From Dunaliella salina (lineage: Eukaryota; Chlorophyta; Chlorophyceae; Chlamydomonadales; Dunaliellaceae): a stretch of DNA of 14,625 bases. Shown here piece by piece: positions 9,893 through 14,625 of the stretch. Positions within the stretch are counted from its first letter, which is position 1, and each line of letters begins with the position of its first letter. The stretch lies in contig MU069834.1 in the NCBI GenBank assembly GCA_002284615.2, forward strand, positions 207,425 through 222,049. The letters run 5' to 3'. The notes beneath the pieces were generated by a model, which was not told the DNA's origin, made no database searches, and saw nothing but the letters and a program-made list of their open reading frames with translations. Position numbers and translations under genes: made by a program.

Positions 9893-10018
9893 GCAGGGCC
9901 CAATGGTCAGTCTGTCCTGCTCCTCGCACTGCCCAGCTTTGAGCACACAGGCACAATTGTGCTCCTGAACCTCAGAACAATGGCCACCCATCCTATCACC
10001 TTCGGAGCGGAGATGTAG
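1571..10018 (+). CDS. POLD2: DNA polymerase delta subunit 2 (B subunit), C-terminal part, three exons, 5'-partial
   Basis: Joined exons 1571-1714, 8967-9133 and 9897-10018 encode 143 residues ending at a TAG stop. The family (DNA polymerase alpha/delta/epsilon B subunits) has an OB fold plus a calcineurin-like phosphoesterase fold that has lost its catalytic residues. In polymerase delta this nuclear subunit binds the C-terminal metal-binding region of the catalytic subunit and links it to the PCNA-binding third subunit. What is seen here is the end of the phosphoesterase domain and the C-terminus: CLFP, a SNPHAFDLDGVSFLGTSGQ block, DDVVKYS, WRHLAPTAPDTL, DPFI, STPHVLFAGDQPEFG, VLLLALPSFEHTGTIVLLNL and a short tail. 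Both junctions keep phase (AG+G gives Arg, G+GG gives Gly), which strongly supports the model. Human and plant proteins show the same blocks in the same order, as I remember them. Everything N-terminal of CLFP is upstream of the window. Confidence 0.93.
2192..2298 (+). repeat. 56-bp tandem duplication
   Basis: GAGCGTAAGCCC starts at 2192 and again at 2248. Each is followed by a ---AGGT-TGGCTGTTTC block and a TTCACACCTG block. It leads directly into the 153-bp tandem array. Confidence 0.8.
2338..2798 (+). repeat. Tandem array of 153-155 bp units, three copies plus edges
   Basis: Units start with CATGTAGACC (2338), CATGCAGACC (2491), CATGCAGACC (2646) and a last truncated CATGCTTAAC (2799). 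Shared landmarks are an A-rich tract, GCACTGCAGTGTCA (itself containing the palindrome CACTGCAGTG), GTGGGAGAAGCC and GCAGAAGGTGGCCAGCATGG. The similar minus-strand reading frames are a consequence of the repetition. Copies 2 and 3 are closest to each other around their starts. Confidence 0.9.
2820..3010. other. GC-rich island inside the intron, unassigned
   Basis: This block is visibly richer in G+C (GTCCCGGCCCCCCGCCTGGG and similar) than the surrounding intron. The + frame 2795-3010 is open for 71 codons, but the product is not recognisable and no good acceptor/donor pair frames it. It could be a fossil exon, a piece of a transposon or a base-composition fluctuation. Confidence 0.3.
3545..3915. 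repeat. Degenerate 12-bp minisatellite, ATGCATGCAGCA type
   Basis: From about 3545 to 3753 the sequence falls into consecutive 12-base units such as ATGCATGTAGTA, ATCCATGCTGCA, ATCTATGCAGCA and ATGCATGCAAAG. A unique insert (about 3754-3800) contains GAATTCTGC twice. The same motif then resumes to about 3915. All frames on both strands look like Cys/His/Ala/Asn repeats for this reason and are not genes. Confidence 0.85.
3921..3985 (+). repeat. Short repeat flanking a simple repeat, copy 2
   Basis: This matches 229-295 (AGAGCAATCACACTTGC against AGAGCAGTCACGCTTGC, then GCATGCT and GTGCT blocks). As in copy 1, it lies immediately downstream of simple-sequence DNA, but the simple sequence differs. 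Confidence 0.5.
5063..5418 (+). repeat. 178-bp tandem duplication
   Basis: GTCTACCTACAAATCGGTGT begins at 5063 and at 5241. About 90 bases are nearly identical, including CCAGCCAGGCCACCGATTGA and TTTTGTTAGGAGCATCATC, and the units then diverge. The high identity implies a fairly recent event. Confidence 0.92.
5796..6053. mobile_element. Fold-back MITE-like element with 25-bp perfect inverted ends
   Basis: Bases 5798-5822 and 6025-6049 are exact reverse complements over 25 bp (core TTGGCCAATGCCG). The similarity continues inwards imperfectly through AAAATACAATA and an AT-rich centre (TATATA/TACATA), so almost the whole 258 bp can fold into one hairpin. TA dinucleotides lie just outside both ends (5796-5797 and 6052-6053), as expected of TA-targeting Tc1/mariner-type non-autonomous elements. 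It encodes no transposase. A related smaller element lies at 7954-8049. Confidence 0.8.
6105..6545 (+). repeat. 219-bp tandem duplication
   Basis: TACATGCTG at 6105 and TACATGTTG at 6324 start two units that share GAGCAG/TAGCAGAG blocks, ACCATCAT, AGCAGCACC, CTCCTTCCTTG, GTACAAGG and CATCCTTTGTAT. They are diverged but collinear. The reading frames at 6212-6442 and 6288-6557 arise from it. Confidence 0.75.
6202..6250. repeat. CCTTCC/GGAAGG stem-loop
   Basis: Bases 6202-6215 and 6237-6250 are exact 14-bp reverse complements (CCTTCCTTCCTTGT), separated by 21 bases. It lies inside the first unit of the 219-bp duplication. Similar purine/pyrimidine hairpins recur downstream. Confidence 0.8.
6457..6607. 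mobile_element. Imperfect palindrome of about 150 bp, fold-back element candidate
   Basis: The left arm (AAGGGTTCAAGTATAAGGGA, then ATCCTTTGTATATGACAA) and the reverse complement of the right arm (AAGGATTCAAGCACAAGGGA, then ATCCTTTGTACATGATGA) align along nearly the full length, centred near 6525-6535. A left-arm-like sequence also lies at about 6230-6300, so part of the family took part in the 219-bp duplication. No target duplication was clear. Confidence 0.6.
7101..7186. repeat. 16-bp perfect inverted repeat
   Basis: GGCCGTGACTGGCAAG at 7101-7116 is the reverse complement of 7171-7186, with a 54-base loop. TGCCAGTC just before the left arm could form a competing local hairpin (GCCAGTC/GACTGGC). 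Confidence 0.8.
7440..7950 (+). repeat. Old degenerate units of about 90 bp related to the exon B array
   Basis: Copies of a block TTGTC-TGTGCTG-ATGA occur at about 7492-7512, 7677-7698 and 7763-7788. They are each followed, after the inserts are discounted, by CT-rich sequence and TTTGCAG- or CTGCAG-like ends, then GGCTT-(G/C)-- and GGGCAGTGC. The order pyrimidine tract, CAG, GGCTTGATG, GCAGTGC resembles the 129-bp units at 8322-8966. I infer an older, decayed layer of the same expansion. The similarity is only partial. Confidence 0.45.
7513..7604 (-). mobile_element. LINE 3'-end fragment, antisense insertion
   Basis: The reverse complement of this 92-bp segment matches 11037-11133 almost base for base in several blocks: GGCTCTTTTTTGAGCC, CCTTAATTGATGTAGGG and GTAGTTTTTCTTT. 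It interrupts a tandem-repeat unit, and ATGA occurs on both sides (7509-7512 and 7605-7608), a possible short target duplication. It is best explained as a 5'-truncated retrotransposed copy of the LINE 3' UTR. Confidence 0.75.
7954..8049. mobile_element. Small MITE-like element related to the one at 5796-6053
   Basis: TA|GGGTTGGCC at 7954-7964 and GGCCAATCC|TA at 8039-8049 form imperfect inverted termini with flanking TA. The left end matches the right end of the 5796-6053 element (reverse complement TAGGGTTGGCCAATGCC). The interior (GTAAATGCC and GGCATATAT) is also partly self-complementary. At 96 bp it may be an internally deleted relative. Confidence 0.6.
8322..8966 (+). pseudogene. POLD2: Five tandem 129-bp copies of the start of POLD2 exon B with its 3' splice site
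   Basis: Units begin at 8322, 8451, 8580, 8709 and 8838, and the real exon begins at 8967, so every step is exactly 129 bases. Each unit carries the first ~75-90 bases of exon B (TGCATTGGCGGCACCTGGC, i.e. LHWRHLAPT), followed by a pyrimidine-rich intron end and an acceptor-like site. In the correct frame the first unit reads LHWRHLASTTPDTFASPF and stops at TAA 8398-8400. The others also stop in that frame. Units 2-5 have CAAG|C in place of CAG|G, so use of that AG would shift the frame. The + frame 8324-9031 is open through all units (235 codons, Pro-rich) but is one base off the POLD2 frame. Units are very similar to one another, which suggests recent expansion. Undetermined bases occur at 8892 and 8899. 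Confidence 0.88.
8967..9133 (+). CDS. POLD2: POLD2 exon B
   Basis: The exon starts after GATGCCACAG. Its first G completes an Arg codon with the AG left by exon A, giving R-LDVMEQCLHWRHLAPTAPDT. It continues L-ASYPFDAFDPFII-QSTPHVLFAGDQPEFGVRTVQ and leaves one G before the donor GTGAGA at 9134 (phase 1). WRH-APTAPDTL-YPF and the PHV-F-GDQP-F block are the best-conserved C-terminal landmarks of the family. Among the six tandem copies only this one stays open through the whole segment. The frame would run to a stop at 9225 if the donor were missed. Confidence 0.95.
9232..9357 (+). pseudogene. POLD2: Duplicated 3' edge of POLD2 exon B with three extra donor-like sites
   Basis: Bases 9261-9328 align without gaps to the end of exon B (9066-9133), with about 15 mismatches in 68 and an offset of 195 (a multiple of three). 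The translation IQSTPHVLLAWSQPKFGVRS differs from the exon at only a few residues. GCAAG|GTAGGT occurs at 9243 and 9329, and ACAAG|GTAAGT, the best donor match of all, at 9351. There is no obvious acceptor in front of the copy, so it should be silent, but it offers donor decoys after the true GTGAGA site. Confidence 0.85.
9816..9890. repeat. (CA)37 microsatellite next to the exon C acceptor
   Basis: Seventy-five bases of uninterrupted CA dinucleotides end directly at CTGCAG, the 3' splice site of exon C. Apparent His/Thr reading frames across it are artefacts. Confidence 0.97.
9897..10018 (+). CDS. POLD2: POLD2 exon C, C-terminus and stop
   Basis: After CTGCAG the exon starts GG, which completes a Gly codon with the G from exon B. 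Thirty-nine residues follow: PNGQSVLLLALPSFEHTG, TIVLLNLRTMATHPITFGAEM, then TAG at 10016-10018. The pattern G-(D/N)GQ-V-L--(V/L)P-F--TG---L-NLR------I-F matches the end of known polymerase delta B subunits, which usually finish within about 5-25 residues of the last conserved Phe. This is therefore a normal, short tail. Confidence 0.95.
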
Positions 10019-10035
10019 CCTTGTGTGGCTACATC
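10012..10035 (+). other. Hairpin across the POLD2 stop codon
   Basis: GATGTAGCC (10012-10020) and GGCTACATC (10027-10035) are perfect 9-bp complements around the 6-base loop TTGTGT. The left arm contains the last ATG codon and the TAG stop. It could fold in the mRNA. A function is speculative. Confidence 0.6.
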
Positions 10036-10130
10036 AGCACAATATAAACCGACTTTCCTGACCAGCAAACCAGCAAGGGTTTCACCAAAGGGCGCATTTG
10101 GCTGAACATGTTCGACATCTGGAGCAAAGA

Positions 10131-10135
10131 TGTAA
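10131..10135 (+). terminator. Candidate poly(A) signal TGTAA
   Basis: TGTAA lies 112 bases after the stop. In chlorophyte algae TGTAA is the usual poly(A) signal about 10-20 bases before cleavage, which would give a 3' UTR of roughly 130 bases. The call depends on the green-algal assignment. No AATAAA occurs nearby. Confidence 0.4.
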
Positions 10136-10328
10136 CTCTTGACCAAGTTCAATGACTGCAATGACATGAGCATTGACCTCTCGCTCTTCCATGAGCAGAG
10201 ATTTTGTGTTGATTTTTTTTTAGATTAGCAGCGGCTGCAAGCAAGCTTGTCGCTCTTTTTTTTGGAAGGATGTTATGCATTTTCATCGTTGGCACCAGGG
10301 CACAGTGCCACAAGACATTATTAGGCAT

Positions 10329-10416
10329 GCAGATTTCACTCAATGCAGATTCCACTCAACGTGGACTCCACCCAATACAGACTCCACCCAATACAGACTC
10401 CACTCAACGCAGACCC
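10329..10416 (+). repeat. 16-bp tandem repeat, about 5.5 units
   Basis: Units start at 10329, 10345, 10361, 10377, 10393 and 10409 with consensus (G/A)CAGACTCCACTCAA(C/T) and no indels. The array directly precedes copy 2 of the dispersed repeat. Confidence 0.9.
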
Positions 10417-10440
10417 TCATTAGCTCTGTCTCTGGCTCTC

Positions 10441-10572
10441 ACCTAGGCTAGCTGTGTCTAGTGTAGGTTTTGAGGGCCTTGTGGTGAGGCCCCTGCTTGC
10501 TTGCTAGTCAGGGGACCTTACCTAAATGCACGCGGCCTCAGGCCTACGTGGATTTTTTTTTTTAGTCTTCTC
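10441..10572 (+). repeat. Dispersed repeat, copy 2 of 3
   Basis: GTGTAGGTTTTGAGGGCC, GCTTGCTTGCTAGTCAGGGG, AATGCACGCGGCCTC and a T-rich end align with 1-135 and 12951-13062. It sits between the 16-bp tandem repeat and a LINE remnant. Confidence 0.65.
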
Positions 10573-10633
10573 CACTGAATGTGCGGCAAGGGAGGGCATT
10601 GATGTAGCCTTCTGTGCCCGCATGACCCCATGA

Positions 10634-11017
10634 CCCTACAGATCCTGCTTCACTAGGAACGGAGTGTGTGTGTTAGAAATCAAGTTCTGTGAAGACACAA
10701 GGCCAGTACACCAGTTGAACGCGGCAAAGCAGCAGCATGCAGACCTTTGTAAACTTATTAATGCTAAAGCTGTTACAATTCACCCTATTCTCCTGGGTGT
10801 AGGTGAAACTATTTACACCGAGCATACCCTGAAGCATTTTTAACAACTAGGATTGGATCACCAGCGTGCCACAAAGCTTGCTCAACAACTTCATGCCCAT
10901 TCTGTTCAATATGCCCACAAACTAGTCATCATCCGCCGCGCTATTGAGAACAAAAATACTTTCCACAGCCAGGCTCTAGAGCCAGGTGCTTCTAGTGACC
11001 CTTCAGATCCACATTAG
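10634..11017 (+). pseudogene. Non-LTR retrotransposon (LINE) ORF2 C-terminal remnant
   Basis: The frame starting at 10634 reads VLEIKFCEDTRPVHQLNAAK, then CKLINAKAVTIHPILLGVGE, TIYTEHTLKHF, an internal TAA (10841-10843), then QLGLDHQRATKLAQQLHAHS, VQYAHKLVIIRRAIENK and a final TAG at 11015-11017. The order E-I-K----D, then a -HPILLGVG-T-Y- block and a helical tail, recalls the C-terminal part of LINE proteins found in algal genomes. The E-x-K may be a remnant of a restriction-like endonuclease fold. No reverse transcriptase core is left. It is stopped and lacks its 5' part, so it is dead. The identification is by recalled pattern. Confidence 0.6.
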
Positions 11018-11036
11018 CATTCACTTCTTCATACCT

Positions 11037-11157
11037 TGTGGTGGAGGGGGCACATGGCTCTTTTTTGAGCCTATGTGTCTCCTCTTCCTTAATTGATGTA
11101 GGGACAGTTTCTCTGCCTACGTAGTTTTTCTTTTTTTCTTTTCTTTCTTTTTTTCTT
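11037..11157 (+). mobile_element. LINE 3' UTR with conserved stem-loop and (CTTT)n-like tail
   Basis: It follows the LINE stop at once. CACATGGCTC and GAGCC(T)ATGTG (about 11051-11077) pair around a T6 loop. CCTTAATTGATGTAGGG and GTAGTTTTTCTTT follow, then a CTTT/T-rich run to about 11157. The antisense copy at 7513-7604 ends at the same T-rich point, which marks the likely element 3' end. Confidence 0.65.
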
Positions 11158-11225
11158 GTGCCCGCATGCATCAGCATGTTTTCTAAGGACCTTCTTCAGG
11201 GGACATTGTCCAGGGGGCCATGTTT

Positions 11226-11240
11226 GGTTAGGTTAGGTTA
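11226..11240 (+). repeat. (GGTTA)3 short tandem repeat
   Basis: Three exact GGTTA units. This is too short to call telomeric. The rest of 11158-11294 shows nothing specific. Confidence 0.7.
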
Positions 11241-11294
11241 CAATGTCTTGGGGACCTTCAGCCAAGTCGTTCGGCCAATCAGTCTGTGACTGGT

Positions 11295-11703
11295 CTACGC
11301 CAGCCATAAACAAATCCATAAGCTCAGAAATACAATGAGGAAGTTTGTTGTTCTGCTGGGAAAGAAAATAAAAACCATAGGAATGCTGACCTGTTGCACA
11401 CAAGCTTCAGCTTGGGAGAAATGATCAATCCATTGAAACAGCTCAATGTACCTATGCCGAATCTGGCCCGCCTCAGGACATGAACACTTGAGAAGCACAT
11501 GAACTTCATCTTGATCCTCATGTAAGCTGCATCTATCACAAATAGGAGAAATCTGTTCACGGGACCAAATCGCACAGTCTGCACGCAAGGTGTGAGCACG
11601 TAATCTGAAACGGCTGACATTACGCAATACATGTCTTGACAGGTTCAGGGCCATGTTTGTGTTAGTTGACCGTTATGAACTCTTCTTCTTTGGTTTCAAC
11701 CTC
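11295..11703 (-). pseudogene. LINE ORF2 remnant, zinc-finger region after the reverse transcriptase, frameshifted
   Basis: On the minus strand EVETKEEEFITVN (11703 downwards) is followed by a frame break near a TAA. Then NMALNLSRHVLRNVSRFRLR, AHTLRADCAIWSREQ and SPICDRCSLHEDQDEVHVLL-KCSCPE follow. CDRC-X9-H-X4-C is the CCHC-type finger typical of the region behind the reverse transcriptase in many non-LTR elements. Downstream of IRHRYIELFQW the frame degenerates into hydrophobic nonsense and stops at 11295. The opposite orientation to the remnant at 10634-11157 means two separate insertions or an inversion. The element family in both may be the same, but they cover different domains. Confidence 0.65.
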
Positions 11704-11979
11704 ATGTCACACGGTGCAAAAATGAGTTTTTCATCCTAGCTCAGTTATGGAAGCGATGAGACGTTTTGCCCAAGTATCAAAGTGCCCTTGCTTGGATTTC
11801 CCGTACCCACTGCTTACTCTCTACTTCAGCAGGCTTGCCCTCTCGGTTGCCCCTTTAGACCTACTTTTAACGCCTCTGTCACTGGGCAGGAGTCCTAGAA
11901 ATTTTATCTCAGCCGGACGAGCTACTTCTCTTCTAAGGCAGGTAATTCTATATTGGCTATTGAAAGTCGGTCCTCTTTT
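11704..11979. other. Unassigned intergenic sequence
   Basis: The + frame 11747-12169 is open for 140 codons but spans into the repeat copy beginning at 11980 and has no recognisable domain. I do not call it a gene. Confidence 0.5.
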
Positions 11980-12347
11980 GGCACTTCAACAAAAGCAAAC
12001 TGGTATAGCCTCTGATAGTGCATCCTGCCTCTTCCCCCTGACATTCACACCTGCTCACACAAGTGTCCAGGAAAGGGAAGCCCTCCTTCCTGCTACCTTT
12101 GAAAAGATATTTACACCTAAAATCAAGGGCTGGAGAAAATTTGCCTACTCTCCAACATATGCTGGTTGAGGTGTTCACAACCTGGGATGGACACTTCTCA
12201 CTCACCCTCCCAACACTTGCAGCTGCACATACAGCCAATGACCATGGACTGACAAACATCAATCGCGCTGGACTTCCAGGCATTTTTGTGGCACTCCAAT
12301 AAGGTCATACTGGAATAGCCTCTGACAGTGCATCTGCCTCTTTCGGA
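11980..12347 (+). repeat. 57-bp direct repeats 310 bp apart
   Basis: GGCACTTCAACAAAAGCAAA (11980) and GGCACTCCAATAAGGTCATA (12290) begin two copies that share ACTGG-ATAGCCTCTGA-AGTGCATC-TGCCTCTT. The 250 bases between them (+ frame 12063-12302) show no recognisable product. They could be the ends of a small element or a partial tandem duplication. TG...CA-type LTR ends were not seen. Confidence 0.65.
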
Positions 12348-12950
12348 TTTGTAAACAGACCCTTAATCCGATGCGCATGAGGACCACCTCCAAGCAAAAT
12401 CATTTAGGTTTTACAGTTTTATTTTCCGGAGAAGCCATTAGTCAAAACGTGTTACTGCTGAACTATGACCTAGAAAAAGTAGTAATAAGAAGCTTTGAGC
12501 TCATGAAGTAGGTGTACACTTGGTGAAGAGGTTAAAGCAGCATTCAGGGAATGGAGCAGTTAGGCTAGGCCCAGCAATCATCAAACATGAGCATGGGGCA
12601 GGGAAACACGAATATTCAAAAGATTGTGTTAGATTGAAAGCAGACACTGGGGCACAGGGATAGGATGCAATCAGAGAAACACAGGAGCACTCTGAGCATG
12701 CGGAACTTGTTCATGATACTCTATCAGATAAATTGGAACATTCCCCATTTTCACGTAGTCAGAACCCACTCTGGCTTATTCAGCAATGAAGGGGCGTTGC
12801 CGAATGTACACACACTGCAGCACTCACAGACACCATTGCGCTGCCGGATGCCAGGGATCCACCCCACAGTTGCTACTGGCTCTCACTGAGGACCTCACAC
12901 AGACAAAATGCAAATCCAGACTGCTCCAATCCGCTACCTCACCAACATGA
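12348..12950. other. Unassigned intergenic sequence
   Basis: I see no repeat, RNA gene or credible coding exon here. Reading frames are under 80 codons and without recognisable domains. Confidence 0.5.
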
Positions 12951-13062
12951 ACGCGGACCTGAGGGCCCTCTAGTGAGGCCGTGCTAGCTTGCTTGTTAAG
13001 GGACCTCCCCTTAATGCACTCGGCCTCTAACCTGCACAGACTCCTATTGTCTTTTTCTCTCA
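12951..13062 (+). repeat. Dispersed repeat, copy 3 of 3
   Basis: GGACCTGAGGGCCCTCTAGT, GCTAGCTTGCTTGTTAAGGG, TTAATGCACTCGGCCTC and the T/C-rich end TATTGTCTTTTTCTCT align with 1-135 and 10441-10572. The upstream part (GTGTAGGTTTTG) is missing or diverged. Confidence 0.6.
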
Positions 13063-13404
13063 AACATGATGTCATGCGTGTGCCCGTTCTTGCATGATTG
13101 TTGTAGCTTTTGTACTTCGAGGTCATTTTCCCATAGCAGCATGTACATGATCATCCTTCTCCTCTCTTGTACTTTCTTCTTGCTTCATTATGCTAAGACT
13201 TGTCATAGTCTTGAGTTCAGTTTCCCTTGGCGCTTTGACCAGACAGCTGAGATGCTATGTGTTGTCTAGCTTGCTCAATAGTATTTTCCTGGATTTTCTA
13301 TGGGCTCGTCAGAGCCTCATTTGCTGTTAATTCTAGTCACTTGCATCTGAACCTAGGCCATCAGAGGTCGCTGCTGAGTGCACCAAGCTTCTTCCCCAGC
13401 TCAG

Positions 13405-13486
13405 TGTCCCCGCGAGAGACGCGGCGCGTGAACCCAAAAATGATCATCCTCCGGCCTATGCTGCCGGAGTTGTCCATCCTTGCCCT
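13405..13486 (+). CDS. Weak exon-like stretch of an unidentified downstream gene
   Basis: CCCCAGCTCAG precedes, and a strong donor GTAAGT follows at 13487. Between them an open, GC-richer frame reads SPRETRRVNPKMIILRPMLP then ELSILAL. A second candidate, 13627-13657, joins in phase (CT+A), reads ISARTTSARV and also ends at GTAAGT, but its acceptor CCAAG is poor. I do not recognise the product. It may be chance. The flanks 13063-13400 and 13660-13760 show nothing else. Confidence 0.22.
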
Positions 13487-13760
13487 GTAAGTATTATATA
13501 CATTTGATATTATTTTTGATTAGCCTGATTTTGTGAGGTCACTTTGGTGACCAAAACTGCTGTTTTCCCTTGGCTCTCTCTCTCTTGTAATCATTTGGCA
13601 AACGGTATACCTCAAGCCTGTCCAAGAATCAGCGCCCGCACGACGTCAGCGCGTGTGGTAAGTGAAGATAGGGGGAAATCTGTGCTAGGAAACCTGTTCC
13701 GCACATCGGTGTGCACACTTCGCACTTCCTTGTGCATCAAACCCACTTAGCTGAGGCCCT

Positions 13761-14557
13761 GCAGCCTCCGCGCTGCACGCATTAAGGCACAGGAGGCTGT
13801 CTAGCAGAAGGGGCAGCAGTCATCACACACCCCTGACACACATTCCCAGCCTGATCAGCGCTATTGATCAAGTAGCGGGATTAAGACACGCGTCAATAGG
13901 ATGGCATAACGAGAGACCTGAGAATTTGGATGAAAGGGAATTATGCAGGGCCCTAATACAATATAAGCTGAATGAAGGCATTTGTACATGTCCAACAATT
14001 CAAAGCATGCTCCATGGGACAGCTCACTAAAGTAATTGTCAAGTTTCATGGAATCAGTACTGCTCATTACACCAAAAGGGCAAGCACAACTCACACTTTC
14101 ACGAGGTACTGAACCATAACAATTCTGTTGACCAAATTATTGAGTTGATCTTGATCAGAAAAAAGCAGAACTTGGCATTCATGCCTCATTGATCATCTGA
14201 CAGCTGCTCTGAGGATCAATGTCACATTCCTTCCAATAAGGAAAAATGCATACGGAGCGGACAAAAAGAGTTTGTCTATGGCAAAAGCACCTCAGTGTTG
14301 TGCTTTAAGCCTCTTCTGAAAGTTATACTTAATTGTCCAAGCAGCCACAGAGGCCATGTACGTATGACAGAGCCCGTCTGCAGTCAATGTTCAGATGTTC
14401 TTGCTCCTGCATGATGCATTTAAAAGTACCAAATAGTTGCTGCCAGATCGATCCTGTCACATAAAATTTCCCGATTAACAATCTGCAAGATGCAAACACT
14501 CCCGCACCTGAAACTGTTCTGACAGCAGTATTCGCTTGATGGCATCGCTGCTGCTCC
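13761..14557. other. Unassigned intergenic sequence
   Basis: Short frames on both strands (for example 13861-14094 and 14329-14622, minus) have no recognisable domain and no conserved splice context. Nothing else is visible. Confidence 0.5.
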
Positions 14558-14625
14558 CACACACACACACACACGCATAGTGCTTTGCACAATTTGCACA
14601 GTCCTCCAGCACACACACACACACA
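14558..14625. repeat. Two (CA)n tracts at the window end
   Basis: CA dinucleotides at 14558-14574 and from 14610 to the window edge, separated by about 35 bases. The second continues beyond the window. Confidence 0.9.

Larger units (their letters stand above)
9134..9896 (+). other. POLD2: Last POLD2 intron (763 bp)
   Basis: Donor AAG|GTGAGA, acceptor CACACCTGCAG|GG. It contains a duplicated exon-end (9232-9357) and the CA run (9816-9890). Short imperfect direct repeats of ACGTTAC/GTTACAAGGCC type lie at about 9136-9215. The stretch 9360-9815 shows nothing specific. Confidence 0.85.

Noticed and set aside
11056..11071. GGCTCTTTTTTGAGCC as a histone mRNA 3' stem-loop
   Set aside because: There is no histone gene nearby, the sixth stem pair is T-T, and the motif is shared with another LINE copy, so it belongs to the retrotransposon 3' UTR.
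11226..11240. GGTTAGGTTAGGTTA as telomeric repeat (arthropod-type TTAGG)
   Set aside because: Only three units occur, in transposon-rich DNA. This is too little for a telomere or for assigning an arthropod host.

Overview
The window is nuclear DNA from a eukaryote with large, repeat-stuffed introns. Its one confidently identified gene is the 3' end of the gene for DNA polymerase delta subunit 2 (POLD2, the B subunit), on the + strand. Three coding exons can be joined with matching phases: A (1571-1714), B (8967-9133) and C (9897-10018, ending in TAG). Together they encode the last 143 residues. Earlier exons must lie upstream of the window. The protein reads most like plant and green-algal B subunits (WRHLAPTAPDTL, FLGTSGQ). 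The non-LTR remnants at 10.6-11.7 kb, the long (CA)n/(GT)n runs and a TGTAA after the stop also fit a chlorophyte green alga, perhaps Dunaliella-like. That assignment is inference from memory, not a search result.

Layout: 1-1570 is the 3' part of an upstream intron. It holds a dispersed repeat, a (GT)n run, a ~390-432 bp tandem duplication and a broken copy of exon A. 1571-1714 is exon A. 1715-8966 is a 7.25 kb intron made of tandem duplications (2.2-2.8, 5.06-5.4, 6.1-6.5 kb), a 12-bp-period minisatellite (3.5-3.9 kb), two related TA-flanked fold-back elements (5.8-6.05 and 7.95-8.05 kb), another palindrome (6.46-6.6 kb) and a LINE 3'-end fragment. It ends in five 129-bp tandem copies of the beginning of exon B with its 3' splice site. 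8967-9133 is the real exon B. 9134-9896 is the last intron, with a second-hand copy of the end of exon B, extra donor-like sites and a (CA)37 run that abuts the final acceptor. 9897-10018 is exon C. 10019-14625 is downstream DNA: 3' UTR, a 16-bp tandem repeat, further copies of the dispersed repeat, two decayed LINE remnants in opposite orientation, and unassigned sequence with one weak exon-like stretch near 13.4 kb.

The most unusual point is that exon edges of this essential replication gene were repeatedly duplicated into the neighbouring introns, splice sites included: once before exon A, at least five times before exon B and once after it. Every copy seen is out of frame, stopped or missing a splice site, so correct POLD2 expression seems to depend on the splicing machinery ignoring many decoys. 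I found no CRISPR array, tRNA, rRNA or bacterial-type operon.
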